NCBI RefSeq assembly: GCF_020176695.1
Contig: NZ_JAIWIA010000031.1
Coordinates: 1 to 51,722 of the forward strand
Origin: Massilia sp. MS-15
GTDB lineage: Bacteria > Pseudomonadota > Gammaproteobacteria > Burkholderiales > Burkholderiaceae_D
Reading direction: 5' to 3'
Length of the DNA stretch: 51,722 bases
Shown piece by piece: positions 8,712 to 15,960 of the stretch. The notes beneath the pieces are model-generated. The model was not told the DNA's origin. It ran no database searches and saw only the letters and a list, made by a program, of their open reading frames with translations. Numbering within the stretch: position 1 is the stretch's first letter; every line of letters starts with the position of its first letter. Made by a program: the position numbers and the translations under genes.

Positions 8712-8725
8712 AGACAATATTGTCT
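8712..8725. promoter_or_regulatory. Perfect 14-bp palindrome upstream of the condensin operon
   Basis: AGACAATATTGTCT reads the same on both strands and lies about 80 bp before a TATACT hexamer (8806-8811) and 139 bp before the likely kleisin start. A palindrome of this kind is a typical dimer-binding operator, but I recognise no known regulator's consensus. It could also belong to the 3' end of the DUF3108 transcript. Confidence 0.35.
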
Positions 8726-8863
8726 TGAAACAAAGATACGATGTCAGTGTGTCTTTCACGCAATGAAGGGCAGGGCGAGGGTGCTGATTGCCTAGCCTAA
8801 ACTGTTATACTGGCGCCCCCGCGGATGGCTGAGCCTATCCGCGCCAGAGAACGGTATCCTGAC

Positions 8864-10234
8864 ATGATCGACCACCTTGGCGGCGCGGCGCTCGCCGCAG
8901 ATTCCCTTTCGCACCAGCCGGAAGACGACCCGCTGCAGGCGCATTTCCAGAGCGGCGTCGCGCCCGACGAGATCGAGCAGGTGTATCACCTGAAACGGGC
9001 GCAGCCGATGCTGTCGGCGTTTACCGCCCTGTTCCACGGCACGCAGGACGGGGTGCTGGTGCGCCTGCTGGTGCTGCGCGAGCTGGCCAGCGATACCGCC
9101 ACCTCTAGCTTTTCGCGCGCCGACATCAACAACAAGCTGGCCTATCTCGCCGCCGACAGCCTGGAAACGGTGCTGAACCGCCTGCGCGGCCACGGCCTGC
9201 TGGCCTGGGACGGTCCCGCCGCCGTGTACCGCATCACGCCGCTGGCGCGCAATGTGCTGTCCGCGCTCGACACCCTGATCGCCCTGGCCCAGCCGCAGGA
9301 AGACGATGCCGAGATGGGCTTCCTGCTGTCGCAGGTGGCCGGCGCCCAGGCCGTGGGCGGCGTCACCGTCGAGCAGCTGCGCCACCTGCTGGGGCGCCTG
9401 GTGGAACTGACCGAGGAATTCCGCGACGCGATCGCTTCCGGTTCCGAGTTCCGCCTGCGCACCTCGCAGGCGAAGTGGCACATGGCCTGCGACTGGGTCG
9501 AGAAGGGTTCGGTGATCCTGCGCGCCATCACGCAGGACCCGGCCGCCGACGCGGCCACGCACAAGGCGGCGCAGGCCATCGGCCGCGCCCAGAGCGCGCT
9601 GCTGAACATGCAGGGCATGTTCTCGCGCGCCCTGAACCAGATCGAGCGCCAGCGCGTGCACCTGGGCCAGTCCGGCCTGTCCACCACCGACGTCAAGCGC
9701 TGGCTGCTGGCCCACGACGACCTGGCCAGCCTGGCCGAAGACGCGATCGACCGCCCGGTGGTGCCGCTGTTCGGCACCCCGGCCGAGATGATCGACGTGG
9801 CCGAGACCGAGCTGCTGCTCGAGCGCGTGACCTCCACCGGCCCCAAGGGCCTGCCGAGCGGCCAGGATGCGCCGTTGACGGTGAACGACAATCCGGCCAT
9901 GCAGGCCGAGCTGAACGACTGGATCAACAAGCTGGCCGACTTCGCCAACCTCGGCAACTTCCCCGAATTCTCGGACAGTGGCCCGAAGAAGGTGGCCCTG
10001 CACGAGTCGCTGCTGCCGGCCAGCTTCGCGGTGGCGTCCTACCGCGCTTCGCTGCTGCCGCTGCTAGGCGACGCCGCCGAGGCCAGCCTGCAGGGCGCGA
10101 CCGCCGAGCTGGCGCGCCTTCCCGTGAAGTTCGAACCGACGGACGAGATGATCCAGCTCGACGACCCGGAAGTGGCGGCGATGTCGATCGCCACCCTCTC
10201 ACTGAATCCTGAAAGCGCTACCCCCGATGAATGA
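8864..10234 (+). CDS. Kleisin subunit of an SMC condensin-like complex (MksF / JetA type)
   Basis: Assigned mainly by position and architecture: first gene of a three-gene operon that continues with a small KITE-type protein and an SMC ATPase, the order of mksFEB and jetABC. The 456-residue product has a winged-helix-like N-terminal part (SSFSRADINNKLAYLAADSLETVLNRLRGHGLLAW) followed by a long helical region, as in MukF/MksF kleisins. Kleisins bridge the two SMC heads and recruit KITE dimers. ATG 8864 is preferred to ATG 8825 because a TATACT hexamer at 8806-8811 would put +1 almost on the earlier codon; neither has a strong Shine-Dalgarno. The stop overlaps the next start by 8 nt. Confidence 0.75.
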   Translation: MIDHLGGAALAADSLSHQPEDDPLQAHFQSGVAPDEIEQVYHLKRAQPMLSAFTALFHGTQDGVLVRLLVLRELASDTATSSFSRADINNKLAYLAADSLETVLNRLRGHGLLAWDGPAAVYRITPLARNVLSALDTLIALAQPQEDDAEMGFLLSQVAGAQAVGGVTVEQLRHLLGRLVELTEEFRDAIASGSEFRLRTSQAKWHMACDWVEKGSVILRAITQDPAADAATHKAAQAIGRAQSALLNMQGMFSRALNQIERQRVHLGQSGLSTTDVKRWLLAHDDLASLAEDAIDRPVVPLFGTPAEMIDVAETELLLERVTSTGPKGLPSGQDAPLTVNDNPAMQAELNDWINKLADFANLGNFPEFSDSGPKKVALHESLLPASFAVASYRASLLPLLGDAAEASLQGATAELARLPVKFEPTDEMIQLDDPEVAAMSIATLSLNPESATPDE

Positions 10235-10952
10235 CGACGCACAAATCCTGATCGCGCGCCTGCTGACGCACCAGACCCTGCGCCGCGACGACAAGATGGT
10301 CAAGCGCGCGCTGTCGGACGAAGCCTTCCGCATCGAAGTCGACAAGCGCCTGCTCGAATGCGGCCTGAAACTGCTGGACAACGTCTATGCCGACCACGTC
10401 ACGATCGCCCTGCACCGCAATGTCGAGCCGAAGATCTTCGGCGCCAAGGACATCTGGCAGAACAACAACTTCGGCCTGACCCGCGACGGCGTGGCCCTGC
10501 TGGTGGTGCTGTGGGCCCAGATCATCCTGCCCAAGCGCGAGCGCCAGGAAACCCACGTCACGGTGAGCGACGACCAGACCGACATGTTCGACAAGGACGC
10601 GCCGATCCCGCGCGCCGAGGACACCTCGATCGGCATTTCGTATACCGCGCTGCTGTCCGACTTCGGCGACAAGCTGGGCAAGAAGACGCGCATGGACATG
10701 AACCTGGGCGTGCTGTCCAAGCTCGGCTTCATCGAGCGCCGCGGCGACGTGATCCTGGAAGGCCCGCTGCTGGACCTGATGATGGACACCGACCTGCTGA
10801 AGGAGCGCATCATCAACGGCGCCCTGGCCGACGTGTTCAAGCGCGCGCCGCTGGCCGCCGCGCCGCGCCGCATCGTGACCGATAGCGATGCCGCCAACGA
10901 CGCCGTGGTGGAAGCCACCGACGAAGAACCGACCCCACTGAGCCCGAACTGA
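10227..10952 (+). CDS. KITE subunit of an SMC condensin-like complex (MksE / JetB type)
   Basis: 241 residues, the size of MksE/JetB proteins, which dimerise and dock on the kleisin. The region around residues 130-200 (GISYTALLSDFGDKLGKK, MNLGVLSKLGFIERRG, ILEGPLLDLMM) reads as a winged helix-turn-helix, as expected for KITE proteins. The C-terminal ~40 residues are acidic and probably disordered. Translation is coupled to the kleisin by an 8-nt overlap, and the SMC gene follows after 8 nt with an AGGTAG ribosome site. The assignment rests on gene order and the winged-helix pattern; individual KITE sequences diverge strongly. Confidence 0.75.
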   Translation: MNDDAQILIARLLTHQTLRRDDKMVKRALSDEAFRIEVDKRLLECGLKLLDNVYADHVTIALHRNVEPKIFGAKDIWQNNNFGLTRDGVALLVVLWAQIILPKRERQETHVTVSDDQTDMFDKDAPIPRAEDTSIGISYTALLSDFGDKLGKKTRMDMNLGVLSKLGFIERRGDVILEGPLLDLMMDTDLLKERIINGALADVFKRAPLAAAPRRIVTDSDAANDAVVEATDEEPTPLSPN

Positions 10953-10960
10953 GGTAGCCC

Positions 10961-13783
10961 ATGTTCCACATCAAATCACTCGAACTGGTCCACTGGGATT
11001 ACTGGCAGCGGATCAAGAACATCCCGCTGGACGCCAAGATCATCACGATCGCCGGCCAGAACGGCTCCGGCAAGACCACGCTGCTCGATGCGCTGCGCAC
11101 CCTGTTCGGCCTGGACTGCTCGATGGGCCGCACCTACAAGCACTATGCGCGCCACTCGGGCCAGCAAAGCGCCTGGCTGCGCGCCGTGGTCGACAACAAG
11201 CCGGTCGGCCGCCAGCTGTCGAACCGGCCGTTCCGCCATTCCGGCTTCTTCGCCGACGACGAAGTCACCCTGTTCTGCCAGGTGCAGAAGAACGGCGGCG
11301 ACTGGAAGCGCCAGTACCTGATGCGTCCGGGGAACGTCGAGATCGAGGAAGTCACCGAGGCCACCGACTGGCTGGGCGTGGAGAACTACAAGAAGCGCCT
11401 GGCCTCGGCCGGCCTGTCGCCGGCGATGTCGAAGGTGCTGGCGCTGGAGCAGGGCGAGACCGACAAACTGTGCGAATACGCGCCGCGCCAGCTGCTCGAC
11501 CTGGTGTTCCAGGTCTTCGGCGACAAGGAAGTGCTGGACGCCTACGACGAAGCAAAGCGCCACCAGCGCGACACCGAGACCGAGCTGAAGCGCTTCGAGG
11601 CCGAGCTGGAAACCTCGCGCATCAACCTGGAAGGCCTGCGCCTGCGCGTGGCCAACTACCACCAGTGGGAAGACCTGCACCAGGAAAAGAAGGAGCTGCA
11701 GGAAGAGGTGCTGCCCGCGCTCGAATACATCGAGGCGCGCGAGAAGGCCGCCGCCATCAGCCGCGCGATGCGCGAAGCGCGCAAGCCCCTGCTGGCGGCC
11801 GACTCCATCCTGGCCGAGAAACGCCAGCAGCTGGCCGCCCAGCAGCGCGCCCTGACCGAAGCGCAGAAGCAGGAAACCGCGCTGGAACAGGAAGCCACCG
11901 AACTGGCCAGCCGCCTCACCCAGCTCAACCAGAAACTGAAGCCACTGGAAAGCCTGCTGGAACAGAAGGAGCGCCTGCAGAAGCTGTCGCTCGATGCCGG
12001 CGCCGACCTGGCCGAAGTGGCCAACCAGCTCAACGACAAGGAAGCGGAACTCGCCAGGCAGAAGGCGGCGCGCGAGAACATCGCGGTGAAAATCGCCGGC
12101 GAGATGGCCACCATCTCGGCCCTGCAGGGCAAGAGCGCGATGCCGGAGCCGGAAGCCCAGCGCCAGATGCGGCGCGCGCTGCGCGACGAGGGTATCGCCC
12201 ACGCCATGCTGTCGGACATCGTCGAAGTGCTCGATCCGAAGTGGCAGGGCGCGGTCGAGGGCGTGCTGGGCGGCTACGCCTCGGTGGTGCTGCTCGAGAA
12301 AGCCAAGGATGCCCCGGCGGCCTACCGCCTGGCCGAGAAGGAGCGCTACCGCCACTTCATCGTGCCCGACTGCGTCGAGGCGCCGGTGGTGAAGGACAGC
12401 AGCCTGCTGTCGGTGGTGCGCTTCTCCAGCAAGGCGCCGGGCTGGCTGATCGACCAGCTGGAACGCATCGAGCGCGTCGACTCGGTCGATGCCGGCTTCA
12501 AGTCGAAGTCGGACGAATGGATCACGCCGGACGCCTACCACCGCGAACGCCGCGGCGGGCGCTCGTTATTTGTGGAGCCGTCGCGCTACCGCTTCGGTTC
12601 GGCCGGCAAGACCCAGCGCCTGGAAGCGATCCAGAAGTCGCTCCCGGCCCTGGAGGCGCAGGAAGACGCGCTGACGCTGGCCATCAGCAAGCTCGCCGCC
12701 GAAGTGGGCGCGCTGAAGGGCCGCATCGCCGGCGTGGACGCGGCCAAGGAACTGGCCGCGCGCCAGGCGGAGTTCGAGGAAGCCACGCGCGCGCTGGCGC
12801 CGCTCAGGACCGAGCGCCTGGAAGTGGGCGCGCGCCTGGGCGAGCTGTCGATGCTGACCAAGAACGCGACGGTGGCGCGCACCCGCGCCGACACCGTGTG
12901 GCAGAACGCGCGCATGGCCCTGTCTGAAGCGGAAGCCGGCATGCGCCTGAACAACCGCCGCACCATCGAGCAGCGCGCCGAGCATGCCAAGGCCCTGCTC
13001 GGCCTGCGCCGCGGCTGGCGCCAGGTGCCGGGCAACTGGAAGAACGCCATCTGGCGCGCCGCCCTGGCGGACAAGCACCAGAACGCGCACCAGGTCAACC
13101 TGCGCCTGTCGACGCTCGAGCATGCGCTGGCGCGCGACGACTGGGAGCAGGACGGCACCGTGATCGACCAGTACGCGCGCCTGAACGACCAGCTCAGTGG
13201 CCGTCAATCCGAAACCGAGGAACGGCGCTACCAGAACAACCGCGCGATCGAGGCCACCGCCAACGCGCGCGGGGCCTACATCGAGCGCTTGCGCTACACG
13301 ATCAAGACCTATTCGAAGAACATCAAGGAGCTGGGCGAACTGGCCGGCATCGACGTGCAGGCCGACCCGGTGCGCCTGGAGAACGACGACGTCCAGCTGG
13401 CCCAGGCCGGCCTGCATGTGCGTTTCAAGTTCGACGGCAAGGACCAGATCGGGATGAACGACGGCGAGGCCTCCGGCGGCCAGCAGGTGATGAAATCGCT
13501 GGTGCTGCTCATTGGCCTGCTGAAGTCGGAAGAAGGCTCGGGCGGTTTCGTCTTCATCGACGAACCCTTCGCCCACCTGGACATCCGCAACATCCAGCTG
13601 GTTGGCGAGTTCCTGAAGAACACCGACGCCCAGTACCTGATGACGACGCCGCTGACGCACAACACCGACGTGTACGACCCGTCCGAGCTGACATTAATTA
13701 CCAGCAAGAAGAAGAAGGACGTGCAGTGGGCGCAGCCGATCTTCGTGCTGCAGAGAAGGAAGGACGAGGCGAAGGCCGCGTAG
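10961..13783 (+). CDS. SMC-family condensin ATPase (MksB / JetC type)
   Basis: 940 residues with a full SMC layout. The Walker A GQNGSGKT is at residues 32-39; long coiled coils run about 190-400 and 560-790; a hinge-like region near 405-540 contains DIVEVLDPKWQGAVEGVLGG; the ABC signature is EASGGQQ (SGGQ at 838-841); Walker B is FVFIDEPFAHLD with Asp867 and Glu868; and the D-loop (AHLD) follows. All catalytic motifs are present, so an active ATPase is expected. The partner genes upstream identify an MksBEF/JetABC-like DNA-organising complex. The usual Wadjet fourth gene (jetD/mksG, a topoisomerase-like nuclease) is absent: the next gene is on the opposite strand and encodes a membrane protein. 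This favours a chromosome-maintenance role over plasmid cleavage, unless a JetD is encoded elsewhere. Confidence 0.88.
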   Translation: MFHIKSLELVHWDYWQRIKNIPLDAKIITIAGQNGSGKTTLLDALRTLFGLDCSMGRTYKHYARHSGQQSAWLRAVVDNKPVGRQLSNRPFRHSGFFADDEVTLFCQVQKNGGDWKRQYLMRPGNVEIEEVTEATDWLGVENYKKRLASAGLSPAMSKVLALEQGETDKLCEYAPRQLLDLVFQVFGDKEVLDAYDEAKRHQRDTETELKRFEAELETSRINLEGLRLRVANYHQWEDLHQEKKELQEEVLPALEYIEAREKAAAISRAMREARKPLLAADSILAEKRQQLAAQQRALTEAQKQETALEQEATELASRLTQLNQKLKPLESLLEQKERLQKLSLDAGADLAEVANQLNDKEAELARQKAARENIAVKIAGEMATISALQGKSAMPEPEAQRQMRRALRDEGIAHAMLSDIVEVLDPKWQGAVEGVLGGYASVVLLEKAKDAPAAYRLAEKERYRHFIVPDCVEAPVVKDSSLLSVVRFSSKAPGWLIDQLERIERVDSVDAGFKSKSDEWITPDAYHRERRGGRSLFVEPSRYRFGSAGKTQRLEAIQKSLPALEAQEDALTLAISKLAAEVGALKGRIAGVDAAKELAARQAEFEEATRALAPLRTERLEVGARLGELSMLTKNATVARTRADTVWQNARMALSEAEAGMRLNNRRTIEQRAEHAKALLGLRRGWRQVPGNWKNAIWRAALADKHQNAHQVNLRLSTLEHALARDDWEQDGTVIDQYARLNDQLSGRQSETEERRYQNNRAIEATANARGAYIERLRYTIKTYSKNIKELGELAGIDVQADPVRLENDDVQLAQAGLHVRFKFDGKDQIGMNDGEASGGQQVMKSLVLLIGLLKSEEGSGGFVFIDEPFAHLDIRNIQLVGEFLKNTDAQYLMTTPLTHNTDVYDPSELTLITSKKKKDVQWAQPIFVLQRRKDEAKAA

Positions 13784-13792
13784 GACAGAAAG

Positions 13793-13807
13793 GGAGCCAG
13801 CGGCTCC
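13793..13807. terminator. Short hairpin after the SMC gene
   Basis: GGAGCC-agc-GGCTCC, a perfect 6-bp stem with a 3-nt loop, starts 10 nt after the SMC stop codon. There is no T-tract, so it is at best a weak or factor-assisted terminator, or an RNA-stabilising hairpin. Confidence 0.3.
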
Positions 13808-13856
13808 ATGCCCGTCACTTAAGAGGTGCAGCCCATGCGACTGTTCATATCACAAC

Positions 13857-13915
13857 GATCACCGCGTGGGGTGATCCGGTCCCGTGGACCGGATCACGAG
13901 CCGCCCACCCTACGA
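13857..13915. repeat. REP-like palindromic element, copy 1
   Basis: A perfect 12-bp inverted repeat (GTGATCCGGTCC-cgt-GGACCGGATCAC, 13871-13897) is flanked on the right by 13898-13915, whose reverse complement reads TCGTAGGGTGGGCGGCTC. That block matches one arm of the hairpin at 43402-43434, so the two look like members of one dispersed family. A competing 7-bp pairing (GATCACC 13857-13863 with GGTGATC 13870-13876) overlaps the main stem, so two folds are mutually exclusive. It lies between two convergent genes, the usual place for REP elements. Confidence 0.55.
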
Positions 13916-13967
13916 TTGTCCTTAACTGACTGGCATTGGCCAGCGGCTCGCTTTCTGTTTTACGGCA

Positions 13968-14486
13968 TCATTCGGCGTCGATCGCCTTGCGCAGCCTGCG
14001 CCGCCACTGCAGCAGCCCGGCCGAGTACCATTCGAAGTAGCCGGCCGTCAGCCCGACGCACAGCATGGTGAGCGTGTCGTCGGTCAGCTTCGGGGCCGGG
14101 ATGCCCTTGCCCTGGTTCGCATAGACCTCGACCCCCAGGTACAGGATGCGCGCGACCAGGATCATGGCGAACAGGATGCCCAAGCGTGCCGGTGGCGTGA
14201 AGTAGTAGCCTTGCTGCGTGTCCTCGAAGCGGGTGCGCTTGAGCGCGTACACGCTCCAGCCAGTGCCGAGCGCCGCACCGGCAAGCAGCGCGGCCAGGTT
14301 GGTCGGGTTATCGAGCAGCTGCACCAGCGGCACCGCGATCATCGCGCCGAACACCAGGACGCCCGTGTAGTGGCGCGAGACGATCGAACGCTGGCGCGTC
14401 ATGCGGGCCTGGATGCGCTTGTAGACCCGCCACACGAGCAGTGGCGTCAGGACGAGGAGGGCAAGGGTCGTGATCGAGATGTCCAT
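13968..14486 (-). CDS. Small integral membrane protein, DUF1453/CcdC-like
   Basis: 172 residues with about four or five hydrophobic segments (ISITTLALLVLTPLLVWRVY, GVLVFGAMIAVPLVQLL, NLAALLAGAALGTGWSVYAL, LGILFAMILVARILYLGVEV, LTMLCVGLTAGYFEWYSAG). The central RFEDTQQGYYFTPPARLGI segment resembles the conserved loop of the CcdC/DUF1453 family (recalled pattern, not searched). The start at 14486 is used because it begins directly with the first hydrophobic segment; the open frame continues upstream to about 14825 but without membrane-protein character. Function unknown. Confidence 0.75.
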   Translation of the reverse strand: MDISITTLALLVLTPLLVWRVYKRIQARMTRQRSIVSRHYTGVLVFGAMIAVPLVQLLDNPTNLAALLAGAALGTGWSVYALKRTRFEDTQQGYYFTPPARLGILFAMILVARILYLGVEVYANQGKGIPAPKLTDDTLTMLCVGLTAGYFEWYSAGLLQWRRRLRKAIDAE

Positions 14487-14587
14487 GGTACGGTGAGAGT
14501 GGCCAGTCCGCCATTGTAACCGGGGCGTCGGCGCCGCGCCCATCATGGTAAGGTGGCTACTTCGCCGCTTCCAAGGAGACTTCCGCC

Positions 14588-14779
14588 ATGAATCCTGTGT
14601 CGTCCGCTGAATTCCCCGTTTCTCCCATCCGCGCGCACCGCGCGCCCGATCCGGCACCGCCCGAGGACCCGGCACCCGAACCCTTCGACGCGCCCCATCC
14701 GCACCACCAGCCCGGCCACACCCATCTGCCCCAGGACGAAGACCCGGTGCCCGATCCCAAGCCGAGCATGTTCGCCTGA
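14588..14779 (+). CDS. Small Pro/Asp/His-rich protein
   Basis: 63 residues. AAGGAG sits 9 nt before the ATG, a near-ideal ribosome site that supports real translation. The protein is low-complexity: many Pro, Asp and Glu, with a His cluster DAPHPHHQPGHTH that might bind metal (inference). No signal peptide or membrane segment. It is probably disordered. It ends in front of the bidirectional terminator at 14824-14861. I do not recognise a family. Confidence 0.6.
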   Translation: MNPVSSAEFPVSPIRAHRAPDPAPPEDPAPEPFDAPHPHHQPGHTHLPQDEDPVPDPKPSMFA

Positions 14780-14823
14780 GCGGCCAGCGCACTGTCAAGT
14801 TTCCCGACACGCCTGGCGCGGGC

Positions 14824-14861
14824 AAAAAAAAACTGCATGGCGCTCAGCCATGCAGTTTTTT
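14824..14861. terminator. Bidirectional rho-independent terminator
   Basis: ACTGCATGGC-gctca-GCCATGCAGT is a 10-bp perfect stem flanked by an A-run on the left and a T-run on the right, so it can end transcription in both directions: the small Pro-rich gene from the left and the PEP-CTERM gene from the right. Confidence 0.9.
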
Positions 14862-14879
14862 GGAAGAAGCGTGCAGCGC

Positions 14880-15755
14880 TCAGGCGCGGCGGCGGCGCAG
14901 GGCGCCCAGGCCGGCCAGGCCCAGGCCCAGCAGCGCCAGCGAACCCGGTTCCGGTGCTTCGCCAGCGACCTTGCCCATGACGTCGCCCGAGACGTCAACC
15001 GTCCAGCCCGCGCCCCTCGATGCACCGGTCTGGCCGTAGGTGACTTTCATGAACAGGTCGTGTGCGCCGCCGTTCGGATCGCGCTGCGCATTGGTGTCGA
15101 ACAGGTCTTTCCACAGGCCGCCGGTCACATCCAGGTAGGCTTGCGCGCTGCCCGAGATCGAGTTGTTGGCGAAGGACGACAGGTAGGTGTAATCCGAATA
15201 GCCACCCAGCACGCCGCTACCGAAATTGGCCGACAAGGCCAGCTCGCCACCGATGTTGGTGACGCCCTTGTAGCCTTCGGCGCCCATGCGGCCGCCCGGA
15301 CCGTAGGAGGCGTTGTAGTTCTGGTTGTTCAGGTACATGTTCAGCCAGCCACCGGTGCCCAGCGCCAGGGTGCTCGGCGACATGATGCCGTCGACTTCGA
15401 CGTAGGTATCCTGGATGCCGCCGAACATGCCGGTCAGGTATTCGCCGTTCTGGCCGGCGGTATAGATCAGGCTGCCGTTCGAGACGCGCGAGATGCTCTG
15501 CACCGAGAAGATGCCCCAGGTATCTTCGCCACCGACGGCCTTCGGTGCCTTCTTGATCTTGGAAACACTGTTGCACGTTGCGACGGTCGTGCATTTCACG
15601 CCAGCGGTGTTGCCATAATTAACGGTGCTGGCGTTGTAGGAGTTGATGGTGATCTTCAGATCGCCGGCGACCAGGACCAGTGCGCTCGCAGGCGCGGACA
15701 GGCCGAGGGCCAGGGCACATCCAGCAGCAGCAGCGAAAATTTTACGAGTGTTCAT
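14880..15755 (-). CDS. PEP-CTERM sorting-domain exported protein
   Basis: 291 residues. An N-terminal signal peptide (KIFAAAAGCALALGLSAPASA) and a C-terminal PEP-CTERM tail (PEP motif, a GSLALLGLGLAGLGALRR hydrophobic helix, then RRRA) mark it for processing by the exosortase EpsH/XrtA system, which links export of such proteins to extracellular polysaccharide. The mature part is rich in Gly, Asn, Ser and Tyr (GGWLNMYLNNQNYN) and shows no catalytic motif; a surface or biofilm-matrix role is inferred. One Cys pair (CTTVATC) could form a disulphide. A sigma-54 promoter lies about 50 bp upstream. No exosortase is in the window. Confidence 0.92.
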   Translation of the reverse strand: MNTRKIFAAAAGCALALGLSAPASALVLVAGDLKITINSYNASTVNYGNTAGVKCTTVATCNSVSKIKKAPKAVGGEDTWGIFSVQSISRVSNGSLIYTAGQNGEYLTGMFGGIQDTYVEVDGIMSPSTLALGTGGWLNMYLNNQNYNASYGPGGRMGAEGYKGVTNIGGELALSANFGSGVLGGYSDYTYLSSFANNSISGSAQAYLDVTGGLWKDLFDTNAQRDPNGGAHDLFMKVTYGQTGASRGAGWTVDVSGDVMGKVAGEAPEPGSLALLGLGLAGLGALRRRRA

Positions 15756-15803
15756 AGGCTTCTTTCTAAGTTAGACACCGAACCAGTTATTGGCGTCAGT
15801 ATA

Positions 15804-15819
15804 AGCAGGAACTGTGCCA
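15804..15819 (-). promoter_or_regulatory. Sigma-54 (-24/-12) promoter of PEP-CTERM gene 1
   Basis: Read on the minus strand this is TGGCACAGTTCCTGCT: the GG and GC pairs are 12 nt apart, as in the RpoN consensus TGGCAC-N5-TTGC. The same 16 bases precede the other PEP-CTERM gene (50855-50870). The predicted start gives a leader of about 38 nt to the ATG, with AGAAAG as ribosome site. Confidence 0.85.
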
Positions 15820-15840
15820 GTCTTTTCCTCGTGGAATTTT

Positions 15841-15856
15841 CTTGTTTTGAAACAAG
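15841..15856. promoter_or_regulatory. Inverted repeat upstream of PEP-CTERM promoter 1
   Basis: CTTGTTT-tg-AAACAAG, a perfect 7-bp inverted repeat 22 bp upstream of the -24 element. It could be an operator or part of the activator region; no equivalent was seen before the second PEP-CTERM gene. Confidence 0.3.
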
Positions 15857-15886
15857 CACTTACAAAAAGGAAAGAATGCTGCCCGA

Positions 15887-15930
15887 TGTAAATTCTTTCT
15901 TCCGCGAAAAACATGTAAATTTTTTCGACA
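15887..15930 (-). promoter_or_regulatory. Candidate activator sites (UAS) for PEP-CTERM gene 1
   Basis: The plus strand carries two direct copies of TGTAAATTYTTTC, 27 bp apart (15887 and 15914). The distal one completes a TGT-N11-ACA dyad (15914-15930). It lies about 96 bp upstream of the -24 box, a usual distance for a sigma-54 enhancer. The second PEP-CTERM gene has TGTAAA-N7-GACA with the same spacing at 50933-50949. Confidence 0.45.
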
Positions 15931-15960
15931 TCTGATCGTCCCTGGCACTTCCCCGCACTG

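Noticed and set aside
10976..12541. 521-residue frame antisense to the SMC gene
   Set aside because: Composition (His/Val/Leu/Gln/Arg) typical of antisense GC-rich frames; the sense strand has all SMC motifs.
13784..13967. A fourth Wadjet gene (jetD) after the SMC gene
   Set aside because: Only 184 bp with palindromes lie before the convergent membrane-protein gene; no Toprim-type frame.
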